Below, one piece after another: positions 1 through 5,226 of a stretch of 5,470 nt of DNA. The stretch covers positions 1-5,470 of the forward strand of contig JAISWA010000164.1 in assembly GCA_031271275.1 (NCBI GenBank), in the 5' to 3' direction. Origin of the DNA: Clostridiales bacterium (GTDB lineage: Bacteria; Bacillota; Clostridia; Lachnospirales; WQUN01). The translations under genes and the position numbers were made by a program. Within the stretch, counting starts at the first letter, position 1. The number at the start of each line of letters is the position of its first letter. The notes beneath the pieces are model-generated. The model did no database searches. It was not told the DNA's origin and saw only the letters and a list, made by a program, of their open reading frames with translations.

Positions 1-639
1 ATACCGCTGATTGGCGCCGTCATGTACACCGACATAGAAATCCACCACCGGAAGCCGCCGCGGGCGGTAAGCGCCTCCACCCGCAACATCGACATCTATA
101 CCGCGATAGAGGTAAGCGGAAAGGAATTTACCCCAAGGCAGCAGTATTACTTTGCCCGGGAACTGAAAGACCACGCCCAGTGGGCAAAGGCGGCGTACTA
201 TTTCGAAAAATTCCTGGACGGCGGCCGGGGCTGGGTGGAAGATAACATCGGGAGCTGCTACAACCTTTCCCTGTGCTATAACCAGTTGGGCGACTTTCAC
301 AAAGTGCTGCCGGTATTGCTGCGCAGCTTCCATTTCGACGCCCCCCGGGCGGAAATCTGCTCGGAAATCGGCTATTACTTTAAACGCCTTAAAAACTACC
401 CCGCCTCGCTCAAGTGGTTCGACCTCGCCACCAAAGTCGGGAAGCCCCATTCCGCCGGGTTTATCCTTTGGGATTACTACGGCTATATCCCCAACATCGA
501 ATGCTGCGTTTGCTGCAGCGAAATGGGGGATTTTAAAACCGCCCACGCATATAACGAAAGGGCGGCGGAATATAAGCTGACCCCGGCGATAGAGCAGAAC
601 AGGAACTTTTTGAAGACGAAGATGGAAATGGCCGTATAA
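1..639 (+). CDS. C-terminal TPR region of a family-2 glycosyltransferase (5' end outside window)
   Basis: The frame is open from the first base to the TAA at 637-639, so the ATG at 22 is probably internal and the gene starts left of the window. The visible 212 residues are an all-helical, TPR-like tail. A Tyr-Thr-Asp...His-His-Arg-Lys-Pro segment comes first, followed by 'STRNIDIY', then repeat units around 'YYFARELKDHAQWAKAAYYFEKFL', 'NLSLCYNQLGDFHKVLPVLLRSF' and 'EIGYYFKRLKNYPASLKWFDLA' (described in parts), ending in a 'CCSEMGDFKTAHAYNERAAEY' unit. From knowledge of the family, this pattern is typical of clostridial family-2 glycosyltransferases related to SunS, where a GT-A catalytic domain is followed by TPRs thought to bind protein or peptide acceptors. 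The catalytic domain with its DxD motif is not in the window, so donor and acceptor are unknown. A stand-alone TPR protein is possible but less likely. The gene converges on the minus-strand operon, with a shared hairpin 18 bases after its stop. Confidence 0.5.
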   Translation: MPLIGAVMYTDIEIHHRKPPRAVSASTRNIDIYTAIEVSGKEFTPRQQYYFARELKDHAQWAKAAYYFEKFLDGGRGWVEDNIGSCYNLSLCYNQLGDFHKVLPVLLRSFHFDAPRAEICSEIGYYFKRLKNYPASLKWFDLATKVGKPHSAGFILWDYYGYIPNIECCVCCSEMGDFKTAHAYNERAAEYKLTPAIEQNRNFLKTKMEMAV

Positions 640-657
640 GTTGGGTAAAATAAAAAT

Positions 658-701
658 AATTTTAGGGCGTGTTTCCGGTAGTGGGAACACGCCCTAAAAT
701 T
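658..701. terminator. Bidirectional rho-independent terminator
   Basis: Arms 658-676 and 683-701 pair over 19 positions around a 6-base loop (GGTAGT). The only non-Watson-Crick position is 674/685, a U-G wobble in plus-strand RNA and an A-C mismatch in minus-strand RNA. The stem core is AGGGCGTGTT with AT-rich flanks. Read on the minus strand, the stem is followed by a T-rich run (TTATTTTTATTTTA). Read on the plus strand, the T tract is only the short TTTCT after the stem. It therefore suits the minus-strand genes best, but it sits between convergent genes and probably serves both. Confidence 0.85.
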
Positions 702-716
702 TCTCATTGCGTATGC

Positions 717-977
717 TTATAACTCGCCGCGCAGACTTTCTACTTCGTCATGGGTTAAGCCTGTTACATTGATTACTTTTTCTACAGAATCTCCAACATT
801 CAAAAGATTTTTTGCAATCTCAATCTGCATTTGCTTCAGCGCCCATTTCTTCTGCGACTCAAAATCCATCCGCGCCATTTCCCGGCGCTCGTACATATCG
901 CGCACCCGTTCGTCCGCGGAGAGTTCACGAAACGTGACTACCGCCTTTCCCACCTGCGGGTTTCTTTCCGCTACCAT
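717..977 (-). CDS. 86-residue C-terminal fragment of an Rpn/PD-(D/E)XK nuclease-transposase family protein
   Basis: The protein begins 'MVAERNPQVGKAVVTF' and continues through a charged helical stretch ('RDMYERREMARMDFESQKK', residues about 27-45) to a closing 'IEIAKNLL...VINVTGLTHDEVESLR' segment. That order is characteristic of the C-terminal tail of PD-(D/E)XK family transposase/Rpn-like proteins, which are usually about 250-330 residues. The nuclease domain is absent, so no catalytic activity is expected. Initiation at the ATG at 975-977 is supported by a strong GGAGGAGG ribosome binding site 8 bases upstream. The closing helices resemble a small HTH-like segment found in this family. The gene lies 112 bases downstream of the ABC-like gene with no obvious terminator between, and just upstream of the hairpin at 658-701. 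It is more AT-rich than the operon, in keeping with a mobile-gene origin. It may be an inert relic, or a small protein like the intragenic RpnS products; family assignment is firmer than function. Confidence 0.6.
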   Translation of the reverse strand: MVAERNPQVGKAVVTFRELSADERVRDMYERREMARMDFESQKKWALKQMQIEIAKNLLNVGDSVEKVINVTGLTHDEVESLRGEL

Positions 978-1049
978 CGTCAGTTCCTCCTCCGTTTCGG
1001 CGGCGATAAATTTCGCCCAATCGTATAACTCCGTACCGTCCGTTTCCTT
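978..1049 (-). pseudogene. Untranslated in-frame relic of the Rpn/PD-(D/E)XK gene
   Basis: Reading the same frame upstream of the ATG at 977 gives 24 more residues, 'KETDGTELYDWAKFIAAE' followed by 'TEEELT', before an in-frame TAA at 1050-1052. 'ELYDWxKFI.AE.EEE' directly before 'AERNP' is the usual family sequence at this place, so homology to the parent gene extends past the present start codon. No ATG, GTG or TTG occurs in frame within this stretch. The rest of the gene, including the nuclease domain, is gone, and the breakpoint lies within about 40 bases of the end of the ABC-like gene. This points to deletion of the 5' part rather than a native short gene. Confidence 0.7.
986..993 (-). 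promoter_or_regulatory. Strong Shine-Dalgarno sequence inside the Rpn relic
   Basis: The minus strand reads GGAGGAGG here, followed by 8 bases and then the ATG at 975-977, which is near-ideal spacing. The same bases encode Glu-Glu-Glu in the ancestral reading frame, so the site lies within old coding sequence. It sets the most likely start of the 86-residue product. Confidence 0.6.
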
Positions 1050-1089
1050 TTACTATTGTACTTTGCGTTGATTTACGCGCTTTGACCCG

Positions 1090-2427
1090 TCAAAGGTTCA
1101 CCGCCAGTATGACCACGGAAATGCCCGCATCCGTAAGCCGCTTAATCAGCTTTAATATCAGCGCCCGCAGTTCCGCGTCCGCGCTTCTGAAGGGCTGTAC
1201 GCAGAACACTGCCTTGGGTTTTTGGATAAGTACCCGCGTGTACACCAACTCATACTTTTGCGGCTCGCTGAGCTGACCGACCCGTTTGTCGAACACGTCG
1301 CCCAACACGTTGGCGTATTCCCGGCGCACGCCTTTGCGCACGTTCTGCCCGCGCCAAATTTCCGGTATACGCCGGTCAAGCTGAAAACACAGGTTATCCA
1401 AATAACTCATTTCGTGGAACAGCATACTCGCGGTGGGCAGTTCCTGAATCACCGCCACGTCCCCGCCCAACTTCGGCTTAAAAACCCGTCCCTCCAACAG
1501 CAGCGCCCCTTCCGCGACCGGCGTTTCGCCGCACAGTACGGACACCACCTCCCCCAACACCCGGATGTCCGCGTCTTGAATAAAAACGCACTCCCCCCGC
1601 CTTACCGTAAAATTCATCCCCTCAATCCGCCCGGCGGTAAGATTCCGCGCTTCAAACACCACCGGCGCGCCGTTTTCCTTACTGCCCCCCTCCGCTATAT
1701 TTCCGCCGGCGGAACCGGAGGAAAGCAGCCCGGCATACCTTTCAAATTCCTCCCGCCTCATGACCTTCACGACGCCGCCGTTTGACATGAACGCGATTTT
1801 GCCGCAAATTTGACGCAGTTCGTTAAAGTGGAAGCCTATGTATAAAAATGATATGCCGTCCTTGGTAAACCGTTTAAGCAGCCGGTGGATTTTTTTCAGC
1901 TCATCGCCGCCGATGTCACTGCCGATATCCCGCAGCACAATCAGCCTGCACCCTGCCGCGACGGATTTTAAGATATCCACCACCACTTTCTCAAACGCGT
2001 CCAGTTCCCCCACATACGCGTCCGCCGGTATACGCACGCCCGCGTCTTCCAAAAGCGGCGCAAGCTGCTTCCTTAAAACGGAAGGTCTTAAATACCAGGT
2101 CTTAAAATCAGGGCGCAGCACGAAAATATTGTCCGCTACCGTAAGCCCCTCCACCAAACAGCTTTCGCTTTGTATCAGCCCGATACGGTTGCGCCGCCGC
2201 TTTACGGTGCGCCAGGTGTTGATTTGCCGTTCCCGGTAATACACATAGCCGTACCGCAGGGGCGTATTGCGCTGAAGCAGTTTTAACAGCGCGGTCAGCC
2301 CGTGGCTGTTTACGGGCAGCAGCCCCATGATTTCACCGGAAAGGATGCTCAGGTTAAACCGGTCAAGCTGAACGACGCCGTTTTCCTGACAGCTTACGTT
2401 CTCAAGCCGTAAAACTTCCTGCTTCAT
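1090..2427 (-). CDS. Degenerate tandem ABC ATPase-like protein (RbsA/sugar-type fold, catalytic motifs lost)
   Basis: The 445-residue protein follows the RbsA/XylG layout: first nucleotide-binding half about 1-230, a Gly/Ser-rich linker about 233-255, second half about 256-445. In the first half, residues 35-49 (GLLPVNSHGLTALLK) align with a Walker A loop, but Leu44 replaces the lysine and Pro38 and Ser41 replace glycines. The signature is LDAFEK (142-147) instead of LSGGQ-like. Walker B is RLIVLRDI (161-168), with Arg166 and Asp167 in place of Asp-Glu. Phe199 replaces the H-loop histidine. In the second half no P-loop follows Gly278-Glu279, the signature is LSEPQK (386-391), and Walker B ends Val410-Gln411. 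The protein stops soon after, against about 500 residues for RbsA. ATP hydrolysis is not expected. Its ATG overlaps the kinase stop as ATGA, and AAGGA lies 9 bases upstream, so it is probably translated with the kinase. A regulatory or scaffold role is my inference; no permease or binding protein is nearby. Confidence 0.85.
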   Translation of the reverse strand: MKQEVLRLENVSCQENGVVQLDRFNLSILSGEIMGLLPVNSHGLTALLKLLQRNTPLRYGYVYYRERQINTWRTVKRRRNRIGLIQSESCLVEGLTVADNIFVLRPDFKTWYLRPSVLRKQLAPLLEDAGVRIPADAYVGELDAFEKVVVDILKSVAAGCRLIVLRDIGSDIGGDELKKIHRLLKRFTKDGISFLYIGFHFNELRQICGKIAFMSNGGVVKVMRREEFERYAGLLSSGSAGGNIAEGGSKENGAPVVFEARNLTAGRIEGMNFTVRRGECVFIQDADIRVLGEVVSVLCGETPVAEGALLLEGRVFKPKLGGDVAVIQELPTASMLFHEMSYLDNLCFQLDRRIPEIWRGQNVRKGVRREYANVLGDVFDKRVGQLSEPQKYELVYTRVLIQKPKAVFCVQPFRSADAELRALILKLIKRLTDAGISVVILAVNL

Positions 2428-3470
2428 ACCGGCGCGTCCTTGGTAAACGCTGCGTCGGGCAATTCCCGGTCGCTGGTGATGGCGGGCAGGGATATTTCCA
2501 CGTCGGTTCCGATTCCGGGCAGGGAAAACACGCGCATTCCGTACTCGTCGCCAAAAAGCAGGCGGATGCGGTTGTCCACGTTTACAAGGGCGAGCCCGCC
2601 CCGCGCCTCCTGGTCTTGCTTCGCGATAGCCACGCCGTTTTTGCCCAGGCGTTCGTTGACGCGGGCGAGCGTTTCCTCGTCCATGCCCACGCCGTCGTCG
2701 GAGATGCGCACCAACAGCCGCTTTTCCGCCCGCTCAAGGTGAATCGTCAGGTGCCCCGTCCCCACTTTAAGCTCCGTCCCGTGGATGATGCAGTTTTCCA
2801 AAATCGGCTGCATGGTCAGTTTCGGCAAGCGGCAGCGGTATATTTCGTCCTTGTCCTCGGCGGCGCATTCCACCGCCATTTGAATCCGGCTGCCGAAACG
2901 GTACCGCTGTATGTTGAAATAAGTCTCGCAGTTGAGCAACTCGTCCTCTACTGAAACCAAATTCTCCGCCTTTGTGATGGTGTAACGGAAAAAATCCGCC
3001 AACGCCTCGGTCATGTCCGCCACTTCCTCAAGCCCGGCAAGAAGCGCTTCGCTGCGGATGCTTTCAAGGGTATTGTATAAGAAATGAGGGTTGATTTGAT
3101 TTTGAAGCGCCAGATACTGCGCCTGCCGTTTGTTCATTTCAAAAAGCTGCGTGGGGTTCAGCACTTCGCGCAACTGCTCAAACAGCCTTTCCGACGCGGG
3201 GGAAACCGCGCTCTTTTCAAAAATCTCGGAAGCGGATAAAGCATAGCCTTCCAGAAAAAGCGTCAGCATCCCTTCCACTTTTAAATACGGGCGCGCCACC
3301 CAAACCCAAGCCGCGCCGCCAATCGCCGCGAACCCGGTCAGCGCCAACCCGGGCGGAACCAAATCCAACACGCCCGCCACCGCGAGCAGCGCCATTACCC
3401 CCGCGAGCACGGCGGAACGGCGGACTAAATACATAGGTCGGGTATTTTTGCGCTTGCGGGGCTTACCCAT
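2424..3470 (-). CDS. LytS/YesM-type membrane sensor histidine kinase
   Basis: This 348-residue kinase is the presumed partner of the regulator encoded just upstream. A basic N-terminus is followed by two closely spaced hydrophobic segments (about 19-37 and 41-59) with only a few residues between them, so there is practically no extracytoplasmic sensor domain. No clear HAMP is visible; residues 60-115 look helical. The His_kinase-family phosphoacceptor motif is LQNQINPHFLYNTL with His129. The ATPase domain follows: N box ENCIIHG (225-231, Asn226), G1 box DDGVGM (258-263), G2-like GGLALVNVDNR (291-301, with Ala294 where Gly is usual) and a closing GIGTDVEISLP (319-329). All catalytic elements appear present. 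YesM-type kinases typically have a large dCACHE-like extracellular domain and about 550-600 residues, so this one is short. It overlaps the regulator by 8 bases and the ABC-like gene by 4, which implies coupled translation. The input signal is unknown. Confidence 0.93.
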   Translation of the reverse strand: MGKPRKRKNTRPMYLVRRSAVLAGVMALLAVAGVLDLVPPGLALTGFAAIGGAAWVWVARPYLKVEGMLTLFLEGYALSASEIFEKSAVSPASERLFEQLREVLNPTQLFEMNKRQAQYLALQNQINPHFLYNTLESIRSEALLAGLEEVADMTEALADFFRYTITKAENLVSVEDELLNCETYFNIQRYRFGSRIQMAVECAAEDKDEIYRCRLPKLTMQPILENCIIHGTELKVGTGHLTIHLERAEKRLLVRISDDGVGMDEETLARVNERLGKNGVAIAKQDQEARGGLALVNVDNRIRLLFGDEYGMRVFSLPGIGTDVEISLPAITSDRELPDAAFTKDAPV

Positions 3471-5076
3471 ACAGTTTCCGGTACTGGCCCGGGCTCAGGT
3501 TGGTCAGCTTCTTAAAGCTTCCTGTAAAGTGCTTGATATCGCTGTAGCCCACCTCGGCGCAAATCTCCGCCACCGAAAGGGTGGTGTCCCTAAGCAGCGC
3601 CTTTGCCTGTTCGATTCTGACCTGGGTAAGGTATTTTAAAAACCCGCCGCCGGTTTCTTTCTTGAACATGGTGCTGAAATAGCTGACACTGAAACCCGCC
3701 GCGCCGCAGACGTCCTCCAAAGTAATCGGCTCGCGGTAATGCTGGCGTATGTATTGTTTGGCGACGCGTATGGGGCGTATTGCCTCCCCTTCCCGCCGCT
3801 CGCGGGCTTCCGTAATCTGCTGGCGCAGGAATATTTTCAGGCAGTCAAACAGCCGGTCTGCCGAGGCGCAGTTTTCGCAGGTTTCCTCAAACCGCCGCGC
3901 CAAAGCGTCCGCGCTTTCCGTGTTCATGCACATGCGGGCGGAAAACATCCGCCCCGAGGTCAGCACCAAATCCGCTATCTCAAAACCCCGCGCGTCGGGG
4001 AACTGCCGCGACTCATTGCGCAGTTCCTCCGCCGCCGCGTCCGAAGCTTCCGTATCCAACGCGTCCGCGGCGTACTCCGCCCGGCGGCTGAAATTGTCGA
4101 GCAGCTTGCGGGCGTCCAGTGAGGAAGCGCCGGGCGCGGCCTCGAACGTCCGGCAGGTTCCCTCGGTAAGCCGCTCGGCGACGGCAAATTTCGCGGCCCG
4201 CAGGGAATCCGCCAGTTCCTCGCTGTCGAACACCGTCTTGCCCAACCCCAACGAAAAATCCACCGGCCCGAAAATCAGCTTCTGCGCTTCCAACTGGTTT
4301 AAAAACTGCCTAAGCGCCGACCGCACCGTCTCGCGATTGTTTTTTTCGAAGCTGATTATCCCGTGCCCCGAGGAATGGTGAAAGTGCAGCACGCCGGACA
4401 GGCACAGGGGCAGGACGGATTTTTCAAATATCTCCGCCGCCTTTCCCTTGATGACCAACATTCCGGCTTCGCGTATATGTTCCGAGGCGAAGTCCGCCTT
4501 GAGTATGAACGTCCGCAGCAACCCGCCCCGGGTGTCAAAGTTGTATTCGTTCAGTAAAAACGCGCGGGAAGGCGCTTCCAAGCTTCCCGCAATCAAGTCC
4601 TCCGCCAAGCGGCACCTGAGCAAACGCCCCGCCGCTTCCCGGTCGTGCCGCAGCGTGCTGATGACTTCCCCGGCAAGCGCCCGTTCCCGGCATTTTCTGC
4701 CGAGTTTTTTAAGGATATCCGTCAGCATATCTTTTTTGATGGGCTTGAGCAGGTACCCGCCCACGTCGTAGCGCATGGCGATTTGCGCGTACTCGAACTG
4801 GGCGTAGCCGCTTATCAGCGCGATTTCCAAATGGGGGGAAAGCTGTTTGGCGCGTTTGATCAGCTCAATGCCGTCATACCCCGGCATACGGATGTCCGTC
4901 ACCAGTATATCCGGCGTCAGCGCCTCGATTTTTTCCAACGCCTCGATGCCGTTTGCCGCCGTCGCCACGACTTCCATACCCAAAGCGTCCCAATCGGCAA
5001 GCAGCCGCACCAGGCGGCAGACGCGCTCCTCGTCGTCGGCGATGATGACTTTAAGCAGGGGAAATTCTGCGGGCAT
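3463..5076 (-). CDS. YesN-type response regulator with AraC-family DNA-binding domain
   Basis: The 537-residue cytoplasmic regulator starts with a receiver domain (about 7-125) carrying the acidic pair Asp14-Asp15, phosphoacceptor Asp61 in the VTDIRMPG motif, Ser89 and Lys111 (LLKP). A charged helical linker follows, then a middle region (about 155-305) whose end, 'FSLGLGKTVFDSEELADSLR' and 'AAKFAVAERL', resembles the degenerate GGDEF-like domain of YesN/CdaR regulators; no GGDEF catalytic motif is seen. The C-terminus (433-537) is a complete AraC domain with two helix-turn-helix units, around 451-474 and 500-523 (VAEICAEVGYSDIKHFTGSF), ending NLSPGQYRKLYG. Length and order match the YesN family, which often controls carbohydrate uptake and use genes. 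The ATG at 5074-5076 lies just before the receiver and leaves only six extra residues; its ribosome binding site is weak (AAAGG about 13 bases upstream). It is the first gene of the operon. Targets cannot be told from this window, although self-regulation is possible. Confidence 0.95.
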   Translation of the reverse strand: MPAEFPLLKVIIADDEERVCRLVRLLADWDALGMEVVATAANGIEALEKIEALTPDILVTDIRMPGYDGIELIKRAKQLSPHLEIALISGYAQFEYAQIAMRYDVGGYLLKPIKKDMLTDILKKLGRKCRERALAGEVISTLRHDREAAGRLLRCRLAEDLIAGSLEAPSRAFLLNEYNFDTRGGLLRTFILKADFASEHIREAGMLVIKGKAAEIFEKSVLPLCLSGVLHFHHSSGHGIISFEKNNRETVRSALRQFLNQLEAQKLIFGPVDFSLGLGKTVFDSEELADSLRAAKFAVAERLTEGTCRTFEAAPGASSLDARKLLDNFSRRAEYAADALDTEASDAAAEELRNESRQFPDARGFEIADLVLTSGRMFSARMCMNTESADALARRFEETCENCASADRLFDCLKIFLRQQITEARERREGEAIRPIRVAKQYIRQHYREPITLEDVCGAAGFSVSYFSTMFKKETGGGFLKYLTQVRIEQAKALLRDTTLSVAEICAEVGYSDIKHFTGSFKKLTNLSPGQYRKLYG

Positions 5077-5112
5077 GTTTATCGACGCCTTTGCGAAAAT
5101 AATTTTACGGGT

Positions 5113-5140
5113 ATTTTACACTTTTTCGGCTTTGGTACAA
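5113..5140 (-). promoter_or_regulatory. Candidate sigma-A-type promoter of the regulator-kinase-ABC operon
   Basis: On the minus strand, TTGTAC (5140-5135) and TAAAAT (5118-5113) are separated by 16 bases. The -10 matches TATAAT at 5 of 6 positions and is preceded by TG; the -35 matches TTGACA at only 3 of 6. The start site would fall near 5106, giving a leader of about 30 bases before the regulator ATG. The weak -35 would fit a promoter that needs an activator. This is called from consensus alone. Confidence 0.4.
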
Positions 5141-5145
5141 AGCGG
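5127..5145. repeat. Imperfect inverted repeat overlapping the candidate -35
   Basis: CGGCTTTG and CAAAGCGG face each other across GTA, with 7 of 8 arm positions pairing (5128/5144 is the mismatch). The element covers the candidate -35 of the minus-strand promoter. The position suits a binding site for a dimeric regulator such as the response regulator or the neighbouring HTH protein, but a short chance repeat cannot be excluded. Confidence 0.3.
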
Positions 5146-5160
5146 CTACGCCTCGCGGCG

Positions 5161-5183
5161 GGGGTGACCGGGGAGGTCGCCCC
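5161..5183. repeat. GC-rich hairpin in the divergent intergenic region
   Basis: GGGGTGACC and GGTCGCCCC pair over nine positions (one U-G wobble in plus-strand RNA) around a five-base loop GGGGA. No T tract follows on either strand, so it is not a standard intrinsic terminator. It lies upstream of both candidate promoters' start sites and could be a DNA-level operator or simply GC-rich spacer. Confidence 0.35.
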
Positions 5184-5193
5184 GTGTTATGCT
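5164..5193 (+). promoter_or_regulatory. Weak candidate promoter of the XRE-family gene
   Basis: GTGACC (5164-5169) and TATGCT (5188-5193) are 18 bases apart, each matching the sigma-A consensus at 4 of 6 positions. TGT directly before the -10 gives an extended -10 form. The start site would be near 5200, about 27 bases before the ATG at 5227. Much of the -35 lies in the GC hairpin. The call is tentative. Confidence 0.22.
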
Positions 5194-5226
5194 TATTCCA
5201 TAAAAAACGATATAGGCGGTGCCAAA

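Noticed and set aside
658..701. Long inverted repeat as an insertion-sequence end or miniature transposon
   Set aside because: The arms are only 19 bases with a 6-base loop, there is no second copy or target duplication in the window, and the T-rich tail and convergent position fit a terminator.
483..707. A 74-codon minus-strand open frame overlapping the glycosyltransferase end
   Set aside because: It overlaps the supported TPR frame and runs through the terminator hairpin; its apparent hydrophobicity is a by-product of the opposite strand.
1222..1785. A 187-codon plus-strand open frame opposite the ABC-like gene
   Set aside because: It is antisense to a well-supported coding frame, is rich in Pro, Arg and His as expected from the opposite strand of GC-rich coding DNA, and matches no family I recognise.
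1090..2427. A functional sugar importer locus
   Set aside because: Both ATP sites lack essential residues and there is no permease or solute-binding protein gene in the window.
3749..4381. A 210-codon plus-strand open frame opposite the response regulator
   Set aside because: It is a Ser/Arg/Ala-rich antisense shadow of a regulator whose domains are clear, with no ribosome binding site of note.
3463..5076. Active diguanylate cyclase domain in the regulator's middle region
   Set aside because: The SLGLG...SLRAAKFAVAERL segment resembles the GGDEF-like fold of YesN/CdaR proteins, but no GGDEF catalytic motif is present.
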